Shown in pieces: positions 51,857 through 60,974 of a stretch of DNA of 64,000 bases. The stretch's first letter is position 1; each line of letters starts with the position of its first letter. The notes below the pieces were generated by a model. The model was not told the origin of the DNA. It saw only the letters and a list, made by a program, of their open reading frames with translations, and searched no databases. The stretch spans positions 282,610 through 346,609 of the forward strand of contig NZ_FBYA01000001.1 in assembly GCF_001517545.1 (NCBI RefSeq), in the 5' to 3' direction. The position numbers and the translations under genes are program-made. This DNA comes from Limnohabitans sp. Rim47 (GTDB taxonomy: Bacteria; Pseudomonadota; Gammaproteobacteria; Burkholderiales; Burkholderiaceae_C).

Positions 51857-52807
51857 ATGGAATTATTCAAAATCAAAAAAGACATCCCGTTCATGAAGCA
51901 CGCGTTGGTGTTCAACGCGATCTCCTTCATTACTTTTGCGCTGGCGGTGTTCTTTTTGTTCAGCCGTGGCCTGCACCTTTCGGTGGAGTTCACGGGCGGC
52001 ACCCTGATGGAAGTCAGTTACAGCCAGCCCGCAGACTTGCAAAAGGTGCGCGGCACGGTGAGCACGCTGGGTTTTAGCGAAGTGCAGGTGCAAAACTTTG
52101 GTTCGGCACGCGATGTGATGATCCGTTTGCCCGCGCAAAAAGGCGTGAGCTCGGCACAGCAAAGCGACAAGGTGTTGGCGGCCCTGAAAGCCGACAGCCC
52201 CGATGTCACGCTGCGCCGCACCGAGTTTGTCGGGCCTCAAGTGGGCGACGAACTGGCCGAAGACGGCTTGAAGGCGCTGGGCTTTGTGGTGCTGGGCATC
52301 ATGATTTACTTGGCCGTGCGCTTTGAGTGGAAGTTCGCGGTCTCGGCCATCATCGCCAACTTGCACGACGTGATCATCATCTTGGGGTTTTTTGCCTTCT
52401 TTCAGTGGGAGTTTTCACTGGCGGTTTTGGCGGCGGTGCTGGCGGTGCTGGGTTACTCGGTCAACGAGTCGGTGGTGATTTTTGACCGAATCCGCGAGAA
52501 CTTTCGCCGTTACCGCAAGATGAACACCGTCGAGATCATCGACAACGCGATCACATCGACCATCAGCCGCACCATCATCACCCACGGTTCGACCCAGATC
52601 ATGGTGCTGTCGATGCTGCTGTTCGGTGGCGAGACGCTGCATTACTTCGCCATGGCCTTGACCATTGGCATTTTGTTCGGCATTTACTCGTCGGTGTTTG
52701 TGGCGGCCGCCATTGCCATGTGGCTGGGCATCCAGCGCGAAGACCTGATCAAGCCACTCAAGAAAGACAACGACCCCGGCGACGAAAATTCAGGCGCAGT
52801 GGTCTGA
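51857..52807 (+). CDS. secF: Protein translocase subunit SecF
   Basis: 316 residues. The N-terminal helix (FNAISFITFALAVFFLFSRG) is followed by the small periplasmic domain with LSVEFTGGTLMEVSY. The C-terminal helices carry LAAVLAVLGYSVNESVVIFD, RIRENFRRYRKMNTVEIIDN and SRTIITHGSTQIMVLSMLLF. GGACAGGACC lies before the ATG. It ends yajC-secD-secF; a repeat-rich interval follows. Confidence 0.97.
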   Translation: MELFKIKKDIPFMKHALVFNAISFITFALAVFFLFSRGLHLSVEFTGGTLMEVSYSQPADLQKVRGTVSTLGFSEVQVQNFGSARDVMIRLPAQKGVSSAQQSDKVLAALKADSPDVTLRRTEFVGPQVGDELAEDGLKALGFVVLGIMIYLAVRFEWKFAVSAIIANLHDVIIILGFFAFFQWEFSLAVLAAVLAVLGYSVNESVVIFDRIRENFRRYRKMNTVEIIDNAITSTISRTIITHGSTQIMVLSMLLFGGETLHYFAMALTIGILFGIYSSVFVAAAIAMWLGIQREDLIKPLKKDNDPGDENSGAVV

Positions 52808-52941
52808 CCTCGCCAAGCCGGGCTGGATCGTCGTCATGCCCGGCGTAAATGTCTGCACACCTTGCCGTGTTGTTGCCGCACCTGACATCAATGCTGTCAT
52901 GCCCGGCCTGACCGGGTATCTATCTGCAACGACTGCGTGGA

Positions 52942-53023
52942 CCCCCGATCAAGTCGGGGGTGACAGCGTCCTAAGTCGGGGTGACAGCGTCCTAAGTCGG
53001 GGTGACAGCGTCCTAAGTCGGGG
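52942..53023. repeat. REP-like palindrome plus three 21-bp tandem repeats
   Basis: CCCCCGA-TCAAG-TCGGGGG (52942-52960) is a perfect 7-bp palindromic stem. It is followed by three exact 21-bp copies at 52961, 52982 and 53003; each starts TGACAGCGTCC and ends AAGTCGGGG. The copies look like amplification of the right half of the palindromic element. Related sequences lie at 61166-61184 and, decayed, near 15238-15264. A second stem-like ATGCCCGG/CCGGGTAT lies at 52900-52920. Confidence 0.8.
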
Positions 53024-53041
53024 GTGACGAAGCCTGTCAGC

Positions 53042-54229
53042 TTATCCCGCCCCTACCCGCTGAAACAGCCCACCCGGCAAGCGCCCTACTTGCCCCAGCA
53101 GTTCCAGTTCCAGCAATTGCGCTTGCAGTTGTGCGGTGCTCCAGCCGCAGCGGGCTTGCAGGGCGTCCAGGCTCACCGGGTCATGGCCCAAAGCGTGGAG
53201 CAGCGCATCCTCGGACTTGTCGGAGTGCGTGCCCCGCGTTTCGCTGTCTGCAGCGCTGTCCAGTGCCAAGGGCACTGCCCGCATCGTGTCGGGCAGGTGC
53301 AACTCTTCCAGCACGTCTTGTGCGGATTCCACCAGCTTGGCCCCTTGCTTGATGAGCCAATGACAGCCTTTGGATTGGGCCGAGTGAATGGAGCCCGGGA
53401 TGGCCATCACATCGCGACCTTGTTCGAGTGCTTGTTTGGCGGTGATGAGTGAGCCCGATTGCAAGGCCGCCTCAACCACCAGTGTGGCTTGCGCCAAGCC
53501 CGATATCAGCCGGTTGCGGCGCGGAAAATTGGGGGCCAGTGGGGGTGTGCCCAAAGGGTATTCGCTGAGGATCAGTCCCCTTTGGGCAATCTGGTGTGCC
53601 AGGTCGCGGTGCTGGCGCGGATAAACCCGGTCCAGCCCGGTGCCGACCACGGCGATGGTGGGCAGGCGGCCATCCAGTGCGCTTACCTCATGCGCAGCCA
53701 ACAGCGCCCCTTCATGTGCCGCGCCGTCCACGCCCAGCGCCATGCCGGAGATGACGGTCAGTCCGCTGCCGATCAGGCTTCGGGCAAATTCGCGGGCATT
53801 GATCAGACCTTGGGGTGTCGGGTTGCGGCTGCCGACCATGGCCACCGTGCGCGTCACTTGCAGCTTCGAGAGGGCATGGATCTGGCCCATGGCGTACAGC
53901 ATCATGGGGGGGTCGGGGATGTCCAGTAAAGCGCCGGGGTAGTCGGCATCGCCCAGCGTGACCACGGCCCGGCCAATGCCTGCTTCTGGGGTGGCTTGGA
54001 GCCAGCGCCAGGTTTCGTCGGTCAGCTCGGACCAGCCCATGGGCGTTTCACGCAACGCCTTGGCTTGCAGTGCCGAAACCACTTGGCGCAAGCCTGACTC
54101 GGCTTGACCAAAGATCGCATCGGGTTCGCCAAATGCAGCCAGCAAGCGCCTGGCAGCGTCAGGTCCGATACCGGGCGTGAGCGCAAGGCGCAGCCAAAAG
54201 CCCAAGGCTTGGGGGGTGTTCACCATCAT
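53042..54229 (-). CDS. dprA: DNA-processing protein DprA
   Basis: 395 residues from ATG 54227-54229 (MMVNTPQALGFWLRLALTPG), preceded by AGGGAGAC. The ATG at 54224-54226 is equally possible; 54268 is not favoured. The Rossmann-like core has VAMVGSRNPTPQGLINAREF, ISGMALGVDGAAHEGALLA, VVGTGLDRVYPRQHRDLAHQ and SEYPLGTPPLAPNFPRRNRL. VVEAALQSGSLITAKQALEQ and PGSIHSAQSKGCHWLIKQGA complete it. The C-terminus has a winged-helix domain (VSLDALQARCGWSTAQLQAQ). It loads RecA on incoming DNA during transformation. Confidence 0.95.
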   Translation of the reverse strand: MMVNTPQALGFWLRLALTPGIGPDAARRLLAAFGEPDAIFGQAESGLRQVVSALQAKALRETPMGWSELTDETWRWLQATPEAGIGRAVVTLGDADYPGALLDIPDPPMMLYAMGQIHALSKLQVTRTVAMVGSRNPTPQGLINAREFARSLIGSGLTVISGMALGVDGAAHEGALLAAHEVSALDGRLPTIAVVGTGLDRVYPRQHRDLAHQIAQRGLILSEYPLGTPPLAPNFPRRNRLISGLAQATLVVEAALQSGSLITAKQALEQGRDVMAIPGSIHSAQSKGCHWLIKQGAKLVESAQDVLEELHLPDTMRAVPLALDSAADSETRGTHSDKSEDALLHALGHDPVSLDALQARCGWSTAQLQAQLLELELLGQVGRLPGGLFQRVGAG

Positions 54230-54336
54230 GTCTCCCTGCGCAGCCTTGTTGGCTGTCTGTGCAGGCATTGTGTGCCAAACCCGGTGTGCTGCCTAGGGCT
54301 TTGGCTGAGGGCGTGGGCGTGGGTGCGGGTGGGTGC

Positions 54337-55065
54337 TTAAGGGCGGCGGCTTTGCCGTTGGTGTGCCAGCCAGCCAAACAACAGGTGGTTGGCCACAGCC
54401 ACGGCCCAGCAGATAAAGCCTGTCCAGAAGGTGTGGCTAGGGTAGTGCGCGCCACGCAAGGTTTGTGTGAGGCCTAAAACCAAACCGATCACAAGCACGC
54501 TGACCAGGATGCGTCGCCCCAGTGCGCGTTGAGCCGTCAACCCTGAACCGAGCCACGGCAAAGCCAAGCCGACAAAAGCAAGAGCCGATGAAGCGTGTCC
54601 ACCAGGGAAACAATGGCCTGCGCCACCGTCCAGCACGCCCCAATGCCAGTGCGATACATAGCTGGCTGCACCGCCAAAATCCTGCAAATCCCATGGGCAA
54701 CTGGTCAGGCTGAAGTGCTTGAGGGTGCTGATGGCGATGAGCCCCAGCGTGATGCCCACCATGATTTCGCTGCGTTGCAAGCGGGTCAACTGGCGCATTG
54801 CGCCTTGCGGCCACCAGACCATGCCCAGCAGGCCGAGGTAGACCAAGATGGCCAGTTGTTTGGCCCGGGTGTGCAAGATTTCTTCCATCCACCAGTTGTC
54901 GCGCAGGCCAAAGCCGCTGCTGTCGGCAATCCAGTGCATCACCGTCCTGTCGAGGCCGGAAAAATCCCAGGCCAACAAGCACATCAAACTGACCCAGGTG
55001 AACTGTCCTAGGCGCCTGGAAGGGCTGAGGTCGCCCGGGGTGGCGTAAGCGGTTGCTGGGGTCAT
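54337..55065 (-). CDS. PAP2-family membrane phosphatase
   Basis: 242 residues with about six membrane helices (from FTWVSLMCLLAWDFSGL to ICWAVAVANHLLF). PAP2 motif 2 is present as CFPGGHASSALAFVGLAL (PGGH instead of PSGH). Motif 3 is LRGAHYPSHTFWTG, containing SR-like LR, the catalytic His, and no Asp at the usual D position (T/G). Motif 1 is not clear (LKHFSLTSCPWDL), which is like LpxE/LpxT relatives. It is divergent from a phosphoethanolamine transferase, suggesting a lipid A role. Confidence 0.8.
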   Translation of the reverse strand: MTPATAYATPGDLSPSRRLGQFTWVSLMCLLAWDFSGLDRTVMHWIADSSGFGLRDNWWMEEILHTRAKQLAILVYLGLLGMVWWPQGAMRQLTRLQRSEIMVGITLGLIAISTLKHFSLTSCPWDLQDFGGAASYVSHWHWGVLDGGAGHCFPGGHASSALAFVGLALPWLGSGLTAQRALGRRILVSVLVIGLVLGLTQTLRGAHYPSHTFWTGFICWAVAVANHLLFGWLAHQRQSRRP

Positions 55066-55146
55066 GTGTCGTGAAACGCTAAAAAAGCTGCAGCCCAGAA
55101 TGTAATGGGGTTTGCACTGCGTGTAGACAGTCAGCTGGGTTTTGTC

Positions 55147-56889
55147 ATGACATTCCCAGGCGCTTCAGCGCAACTTCATAGGCCGTGTCTAGAATCGAGC
55201 TCATTTGTATCCTGGATCTATCTTGTGACGGCCCCCATAAAGCTTCTCTCTGCGCGTACTGATTGGCACCCCACGACCTTGTTGGCGGTCTTGACCGTCT
55301 GGTTGTGCACCGTGGGCAATTTCCCGTTCTGGATGACCATCTGGAATCTGCCAGAAACACAGGGTTTTCGTGCGCTGACCACCATGACCAGCCTGTGGCT
55401 GATTTTGCTGGGCTTGGTGGGCTGGTTCTTGTGCCTTTGGGTCTGGCCACGCTGGCTCAAGCCTGCGGCCATGGTGATGTTGCTGACGGCGACTTCCAGC
55501 AGTTATTTCATGCTCACTTATGGGGTGGTCATCGACCCCAGCATGTTGGCCAACGTGGTGCAAACCGATGTGCGCGAGGTGCGTGACCTGTTGTCGTGGC
55601 CCATGCTGGCGGCCTTGATGGTCGGGGTGGTTGTGCCTGCCACTTGGTTGTGGCGTCAGCCTGTTCGGGCCGTGAGCGCCAAGCCGCTGATCTTGCGGCA
55701 ATTGGGCGTGGCCATGTTGGCCTTGCTGGTGGCCTTGGGCTTGTTCTGGATGTCGTTCCAGGACATCGCCTCACTGACGCGCAACCACAAGCCTTTGCGC
55801 TACATGATCAATCCTTTTAACAGCGTGTATGCCATCGCCCGGCTGTTTGTGGGGCAAGCGGCTCAGGCCAGCCAGCCCTTGCAGACAATTGGCGAAGACG
55901 CCCAAGTGGTGGCCCCCGTTTCGACGCCAGACCAAGCGCCTTTGGTGGTGTTTGTCTTGGGCGAGACGGCCCGAGCCGCCAACTTTGGCTTGAGTGGCTA
56001 TGCCCGCGACACCACGCCACAGTTGCGTCAATTGCAGGCGCAGGGCGACCTGACCTATTTCTCAGATGTGAAATCCTGTGGCACCAGCACGCAAGCTTCG
56101 GTGCCTTGCATGTTCTCGCATTTGGGCAAGGCGGCTTATGAGGGTAATAACCAGCGTTTTGAGAGCGTGCTCGATGTCTTGCAGCGGGCCGGTTTGGCGG
56201 TGCTTTGGCTGGACAACCAGTCCGGTTGCAAAGGCGTGTGTGAACGCGTGCCGACGGTGTCCACCACGGCGCTGAAGGTGGCCGAGTTTTGCCAAGACGG
56301 TGAATGTCTGGACGAGGTGATGCTGCACGAGTTGCCCAAACAGCTCGCCGCGCTGGACCCTGCCAAGCGGTCCAAAGGCACGGTGGTGGTGATGCACCAG
56401 ATGGGCAGCCACGGCCCGGCGTATTACAAGCGCTCGCCAGACGCGATCAAACAGTTCAAGCCCGAGTGCAGCAGCCACGCTTTGCAAAACTGCCCGCCCG
56501 AGCAGATCGTCAATGCCTACGACAACTCGATCCTTTACGCCGACCATTTCATCGCCAAGACTGTGCATTGGCTGCAAGCCCAACCACGCCCCACCGCCTT
56601 GATGTACATGTCTGACCATGGCGAGTCTTTGGGCGAAAAAGGGCTTTACCTGCATGGCATGCCCTACAGCATGGCCCCGAAAGAGCAAACCCATGTGCCC
56701 ATGGTGGTGTGGCTGTCCAAGCCCATGCAGCGTCAACGTGGCTGGAGCATGTCGTGCTTGCAGGCGCAAAGCGGCAAGGCCTTGACGCACGACAACCTGT
56801 TCCATTCGCTGCTGGGCTTGACCCAAGTTAAAACCAGCCTGGCCCAGCCGGAGTTGGACATCTTTTCGGCCTGTTCAGCCACCCGCTGA
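55147..56889 (+). CDS. eptA: Phosphoethanolamine--lipid A transferase, EptA/MCR-like
   Basis: 580 residues from ATG 55147. ATG 55105 and GTG 55225 are alternatives; GTG gives an N-terminus most like the family (residues TAPIKLLSARTDWHPTTLLA). Four or five N-terminal helices run to about residue 215. The periplasmic sulphatase-like domain has FVLGETARAANFGLSGYARD, the nucleophile Thr in KSCGTSTQASVPCMFSHLGK, MHQMGSHGPAYYKRSP, and MYMSDHGESLGEKGLYLHGM. These supply the Zn ligands (Glu, Thr, Asp, His). Six or more Cys residues in the domain fit the usual disulphides. The enzyme adds phosphoethanolamine to lipid A, lowering its charge. Confidence 0.9.
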   Translation: MTFPGASAQLHRPCLESSSFVSWIYLVTAPIKLLSARTDWHPTTLLAVLTVWLCTVGNFPFWMTIWNLPETQGFRALTTMTSLWLILLGLVGWFLCLWVWPRWLKPAAMVMLLTATSSSYFMLTYGVVIDPSMLANVVQTDVREVRDLLSWPMLAALMVGVVVPATWLWRQPVRAVSAKPLILRQLGVAMLALLVALGLFWMSFQDIASLTRNHKPLRYMINPFNSVYAIARLFVGQAAQASQPLQTIGEDAQVVAPVSTPDQAPLVVFVLGETARAANFGLSGYARDTTPQLRQLQAQGDLTYFSDVKSCGTSTQASVPCMFSHLGKAAYEGNNQRFESVLDVLQRAGLAVLWLDNQSGCKGVCERVPTVSTTALKVAEFCQDGECLDEVMLHELPKQLAALDPAKRSKGTVVVMHQMGSHGPAYYKRSPDAIKQFKPECSSHALQNCPPEQIVNAYDNSILYADHFIAKTVHWLQAQPRPTALMYMSDHGESLGEKGLYLHGMPYSMAPKEQTHVPMVVWLSKPMQRQRGWSMSCLQAQSGKALTHDNLFHSLLGLTQVKTSLAQPELDIFSACSATR

Positions 56890-56983
56890 GCTTGCACGCC
56901 GCCACTGAGATGGCCGACTTTGGCAGATGCTTTGGAAATTGGGGACAATACGGCCCTGATTTCCTCTCCGTTTTGAGCACCTC

Positions 56984-57490
56984 ATGGCCCTGCTTCCCAT
57001 TCTTTGCTACCCCGATGCCCGCCTGCACAAGGTGGCCAAGCCCGTGCAAACGGTCGATGACCGCATTCGCGCCCTGATCGACGACATGCTGGCCACCATG
57101 TACGACGCCAGCGGCATTGGCCTGGCGGCCACGCAGATCGATGTGCACGAGCGTTTGGTGGTGATCGATGTGTCTGAAGAGCGCAACCAGCCGCTGGTGC
57201 TGATCAACCCCGAAATCACCTGGATGAGCGATGAACGCGTCAAAGGCGAAGAGGGTTGCTTGTCGGTGCCGGGCATTTACGACGGCGTGGAACGCGCCAC
57301 CGCGGTCAAGGTCACGGCGCTGGACCGCCACGGCAAGCCGCAAAGCCTGGAGGCCGAGGGCATGCTGGCCATTTGCATTCAGCACGAACTGGACCACTTG
57401 CTGGGCAAAGTGTTTGTCGAATACCTGTCGCCGCTCAAGCAAGGCCGCATTAAGACCAAGCTGGTCAAAGCCCAAAAAGCCGAGCGCTGA
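56984..57490 (+). CDS. def: Peptide deformylase
   Basis: 168 residues. The three family motifs are complete: GIGLAATQID (motif 1), EEGCLSVPGIYDGVER (motif 2, Cys metal ligand) and QHELDHLLGKVF (motif 3, HExxH ligands). It removes the N-formyl group of nascent proteins. It starts 94 bp after eptA and is followed 7 bp later by fmt. dprA lies on the opposite side of the PAP2/eptA pair, which has therefore entered the usual dprA-def-fmt group. Confidence 0.97.
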   Translation: MALLPILCYPDARLHKVAKPVQTVDDRIRALIDDMLATMYDASGIGLAATQIDVHERLVVIDVSEERNQPLVLINPEITWMSDERVKGEEGCLSVPGIYDGVERATAVKVTALDRHGKPQSLEAEGMLAICIQHELDHLLGKVFVEYLSPLKQGRIKTKLVKAQKAER

Positions 57491-57497
57491 GCACCGC

Positions 57498-58475
57498 ATG
57501 CGTTTGATTTTTGCGGGCACGCCCGAATTCGCCCAAGTGGCCATGGCCGCCTTGCACGCCGCAGGGCACGAGATCGTGCTGGTGCTGACGCAACCCGACC
57601 GCCCTGCTGGTCGCGGCATGAAACTCCAGCCTTCGCCTGTCAAGCAATGGGCTTTGGACCACGCTGTGCCTGTGGCCCAGCCCCGCAGCTTGCGCTTGGA
57701 CGGCAAATACCCCGAAGACGCCGCAGCCGCCCGCGAGGCCTTGCTGGCCGCCAAAGTCGACCAGCAGGCCGATGCCATGATCGTGGCCGCTTATGGCTTG
57801 ATCTTGCCGCAGTGGACCTTGGACCTGCCGCCCAAGGGCTGCCTGAACATCCACGCTTCGCTGCTGCCGCGCTGGCGCGGTGCGGCGCCCATTCACCGCG
57901 CCATTGAGGCCGGTGACACGCAAACCGGCATCACCATCATGCAGATGGACGCGGGCCTGGACACGGGCGACATGCTGCTGGTACGCCACGAGGCCATTTT
58001 GCCGACCGACACCACCGCCGTGTTGCACGACCGACTGGCTGCTTTGGGCGGCGAGGCGATTGTGCAAGCGCTGGCCTCGCTCGATGCCTTGACGCACGAA
58101 ACCCAAGTGCTGGCGGGCGTGACCTACGCGCACAAAATCGAAAAAGCCGAAGCCGCGCTGGATTGGGCCTTGAGCGCTGAGGTGTTGGCCCGGCGCATCC
58201 GCGCGTTCGATCCCTTCCCGGGCATGACAGCGCCTTTGACGACGGCATCCGGCACAGAAACCCTCAAGCTCTGGCAGGCTGTGGCCGAGCCCTTGCAGAC
58301 TTGGGCCGAGCCGGGCACGGTGGTGCAGGCCGATGACAGCGGAGTGCGTGTGGCCTGCGGGCAAGGCCAGTTGTGCCTGACGCAGTTGCAGCGCCCAGGC
58401 GGCAAACGATTGAGTGCCGCCGATTTCTTGCGCGGCTGCCCCTTGCAGGCTGGCCAGCGCTTGGTGGTGGCTTGA
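57498..58475 (+). CDS. fmt: Methionyl-tRNA formyltransferase
   Basis: 325 residues from ATG 57498. The longer frame from 57231 is out of frame with def and rejected. The N-terminal domain begins MRLIFAGTPEFAQVAMAALH and has QPDRPAGRGMKLQPSPVK, the folate-site LNIHASLLPRWRGAAPIHRA, and GITIMQMDAGLDTGDMLL. The C-terminal OB-like domain has RAFDPFPGMTA and RPGGKRLSAADFLRG. It formylates Met-tRNAi with 10-formyl-THF. It is 7 bp after def and overlaps azlC by 1 base. Confidence 0.97.
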   Translation: MRLIFAGTPEFAQVAMAALHAAGHEIVLVLTQPDRPAGRGMKLQPSPVKQWALDHAVPVAQPRSLRLDGKYPEDAAAAREALLAAKVDQQADAMIVAAYGLILPQWTLDLPPKGCLNIHASLLPRWRGAAPIHRAIEAGDTQTGITIMQMDAGLDTGDMLLVRHEAILPTDTTAVLHDRLAALGGEAIVQALASLDALTHETQVLAGVTYAHKIEKAEAALDWALSAEVLARRIRAFDPFPGMTAPLTTASGTETLKLWQAVAEPLQTWAEPGTVVQADDSGVRVACGQGQLCLTQLQRPGGKRLSAADFLRGCPLQAGQRLVVA

Positions 58476-59206
58476 TGTTTTTCCTTTCGCGTCTGTACCG
58501 TCACCCCGCCTTTGTGGTGGGCATGAGCGAGGTATCGCCCCAGTCGCCGGGCATTGCCGCTTGGGGCCTGATGACCGGCGTGGCCATGGTCAAGTCGGGC
58601 ATGAGTGTGTTCGAAGCCAGCGCCATGACGCTGCTGGTGTTTGCGGGCAGCTCGCAGTTGGCATCGATTCCGCTCATCGTGGCGGGTGCGCCCGCATGGG
58701 TGATCTTGGCCACGGGGTTTTGCGTCAATTTGCGCTTTGTGGTGTTCAGCCTGCACTTGCGGCCTTTCCTCATCCACCTGCCGCGTTGGCAGCGCATGTT
58801 CCACGCCTACCTGACGGCCGACATCAGTTACGTGCTGTTCACCCGCAAATACGCGCAACCGGGCCAGACAGCGCCAGAGCGGCACGAGCAAGAGGCTTAC
58901 TTGGCGGGCAACGATTTCCTCAACTGGTTGTCCTGGATCGTGGCGAGTTTTGTGGGCATCGCATTGGCCAACCTGATCCCGCCCAGCTGGGGCTTGGGCT
59001 TTGCAGGCATTTTGTGCCTGTTGGGCATCCAGTGTTCCTTGGCCAGTTCGCGCATGCGCATGTTGTCGGCTGCGGTGGCGGGTGTGGCGGCGGTGGTGGC
59101 TTACAGCTTGCCACTCAAGCTCAACATCGTGGTGGCGATTGCCGTGGCCGTGGTTTTGTGCCTGACGGTCGAAAAAATTCGGCCTAGCCCAGGAGCTTCC
59201 GCATGA
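58475..59206 (+). CDS. azlC: AzlC-family branched-chain amino acid exporter subunit
   Basis: 243 residues from ATG 58475, which overlaps the fmt stop (TGATG). Seven or so membrane helices are predicted. AzlC landmarks are SPGIAAWGLMTGVAMVKSGM, LLVFAGSSQLASIPLIVAGA, NLRFVVFSLHLRPFLIHLPR, and YLTADISYVLFTR. It acts with AzlD in export of branched-chain and other amino acids in related bacteria. It overlaps azlD by 4 bp. The longer frame to 58373 lies in fmt. Confidence 0.93.
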   Translation: MFFLSRLYRHPAFVVGMSEVSPQSPGIAAWGLMTGVAMVKSGMSVFEASAMTLLVFAGSSQLASIPLIVAGAPAWVILATGFCVNLRFVVFSLHLRPFLIHLPRWQRMFHAYLTADISYVLFTRKYAQPGQTAPERHEQEAYLAGNDFLNWLSWIVASFVGIALANLIPPSWGLGFAGILCLLGIQCSLASSRMRMLSAAVAGVAAVVAYSLPLKLNIVVAIAVAVVLCLTVEKIRPSPGASA

Positions 59207-59550
59207 GCTTGCAATGGGGTGACACCGATCTTTGGACTTTGGCGGTCATCGTGGGGCTGACACTGGTGACCGTGCTCACGCGCAGTTTCTTTTTCATCTC
59301 CAGCAAGAGCTGGCAGTTGCCCCACTGGGCACAGCGCGGCTTGCAATACGCACCCATTGCCGCTTTGTCGGCGGTGGTGGTTCCCGAAATCGTCACCGTG
59401 CAAGGCGTGCTGATCACCACCTGGCAAGACGCGCGCTTGTTTTCGGCCGTGGTCGGTGCGGCCGTGTTTTTCTGGCGGCGCGATGTGCTGTTCACCATCA
59501 TCGCGGGCATGGCCGTGTACCTGCCTTTGCATCTTGGCCTGGGCTGGTGA
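59203..59550 (+). CDS. azlD: AzlD-family branched-chain amino acid exporter subunit
   Basis: 115 residues with four predicted membrane helices. Family features are TLVTVLTRSFFFISSK, YAPIAALSAVVVPEI, and the closing VLFTIIAGMAVYLPLHLG. It overlaps azlC by 4 bp (ATGA) and completes the two-subunit exporter. pgk follows 110 bp later, so def-fmt-azlC-azlD is the likely transcription unit. Confidence 0.92.
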   Translation: MSLQWGDTDLWTLAVIVGLTLVTVLTRSFFFISSKSWQLPHWAQRGLQYAPIAALSAVVVPEIVTVQGVLITTWQDARLFSAVVGAAVFFWRRDVLFTIIAGMAVYLPLHLGLGW

Positions 59551-59660
59551 TTCATGGGCCATCCCGGCGTTGTTCGGGGTTCGTACCGGCCAAGGTGTCA
59601 GCCGCTGTTCATGCCCGCTTTTAAAATCACAAACAGTCATTTTCTCAACCGAGCCCCATC

Positions 59661-60974
59661 ATGAACGTCATCCGCTTTTCTGATCTGTGTGCCAATGGCC
59701 AAGCCGCAGGCCAACGCGTTTTCATCCGTGCCGACCTGAACGTGCCGCAGGCCGACGACGGCAGCATCACCGAAGACACCCGTGTGCGCGCCAGCGTGCC
59801 CTGCATCCAGATGGCGCTGGCCGCCGGTGCCGCCGTCATGGTGACCAGCCACTTGGGCCGCCCCACCGAAGGCGAGTTCAAGCCCGAAGACTCATTGGCC
59901 CCGGTGGCCAAGCGCCTGGCTCAGTTGCTTGGCCGTGATGTGCCCCTGGTGGCCAACTGGGTCGATGGCGTGACCGTGGCCCCCGGCCAAGTCGTGTTGC
60001 TGGAAAACTGCCGCGTCAACCCCGGCGAGAAAAAGAACAACGAAGCGCTGGCCCGCAAGATGGCCGCGCTGTGCGACATCTATGTGAACGATGCCTTTGG
60101 CACCGCCCACCGCGCCGAAGGCACCACCTACGGCATTGCGCAGTTTGCGCCCATCGCTTGCGCTGGCCCCTTGTTGGCCGCCGAAATCGACGCCATCGGC
60201 AAAGCCCTGGCCAAGCCGAAGCGCCCGCTGGCGGCCATTGTGGCGGCCCACCGCGCCGAAGGCACCACCTACGGCATTGCGCAGTTTGCGCCCATCGCTT
60301 GCGCTGGCCCCTTGTTGGCCGCCGAAATCGACGCCATCGGCAAAGCCCTGGCCAAGCCGAAGCGCCCGCTGGCGGCCATTGTGGCGGGCAGCAAGGTCAG
60401 CACCAAGCTGACCATTCTCAAAAGCCTGTCGCAAAACGTGGACCAACTGATCGTGGGCGGCGGCATTGCCAACACCTTCATGCTGGCTGCAGGCCTGAAG
60501 ATCGGCAAAAGCCTGGCCGAAGCCGATCTGGTGGACGAGGCCAAGGCGGTGATCGAGGCCATGAAAGCCCGTGGGGCCGAAGTGCCGATCCCAACCGATG
60601 TGGTCACGGCCAAGACCTTTGCGGCGGACGCAGTGGCCACGGTGAAAAAAGCCACCGAGGTGGCTGATGACGACATGATTTTGGACATCGGCCCCGAGAC
60701 GGCGGCCAAGCTGGCCGCTCAGCTCAAGCAGGCGGGCACGATTGTCTGGAACGGACCGGTGGGCGTGTTTGAGTTTGCGGCCTTTGAAAACGGCACCAAG
60801 GTGATTGCACAGGCGATTGCCGAGTCCAGCGCGTTCAGCATCGCAGGCGGTGGTGACACCTTGGCGGCGATTGCCAAATATGGCATTGAAAAGCAGGTGG
60901 GCTACATCTCGACAGGTGGCGGCGCGTTCCTCGAAATCCTCGAAGGCAAGACCTTGCCCCGCAGGCGGTGGTGA
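59661..60974 (+). CDS. pgk: Phosphoglycerate kinase carrying two tandem duplications
   Basis: Pgk makes ATP from 1,3-bisphosphoglycerate in glycolysis. N-terminal RVFIRADLNVPQADDGSITE, VTSHLGRPTEGEF, ENCRVNPGEKKNNEA and DAFGTAHRAEGT are normal. Residues from HRAEGTTYGIAQ to LAAIVA then occur twice: 47 codons, the 141-bp duplication. The C-terminal domain follows (GSKVSTKLTILKSL, WNGPVGVFEF, GGGDTLAA). A second duplication of 118 bp shifts the frame, so the protein ends EGKTLPRRRW at 60974. The true ending (AFEILAKRAAG, stop at 61111-61113) is in another frame. Removing both extra copies gives 397 residues, the normal length. As read, this 437-residue protein is unlikely to fold normally. Confidence 0.9.
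   Translation: MNVIRFSDLCANGQAAGQRVFIRADLNVPQADDGSITEDTRVRASVPCIQMALAAGAAVMVTSHLGRPTEGEFKPEDSLAPVAKRLAQLLGRDVPLVANWVDGVTVAPGQVVLLENCRVNPGEKKNNEALARKMAALCDIYVNDAFGTAHRAEGTTYGIAQFAPIACAGPLLAAEIDAIGKALAKPKRPLAAIVAAHRAEGTTYGIAQFAPIACAGPLLAAEIDAIGKALAKPKRPLAAIVAGSKVSTKLTILKSLSQNVDQLIVGGGIANTFMLAAGLKIGKSLAEADLVDEAKAVIEAMKARGAEVPIPTDVVTAKTFAADAVATVKKATEVADDDMILDIGPETAAKLAAQLKQAGTIVWNGPVGVFEFAAFENGTKVIAQAIAESSAFSIAGGGDTLAAIAKYGIEKQVGYISTGGGAFLEILEGKTLPRRRW
60105..60386 (+). repeat. Exact 141-bp tandem duplication inside pgk
   Basis: Copy 1 is 60105-60245 and copy 2 is 60246-60386. No base differences were found between them. 141 is 47 codons, so the frame is kept. It encodes HRAEGTTYGIAQ through LAAIVA twice. 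Confidence 0.97.

Noticed and set aside
52961..53023. Possible CRISPR array
   Set aside because: The 21-bp copies are directly adjacent without spacers and have no leader or cas genes.
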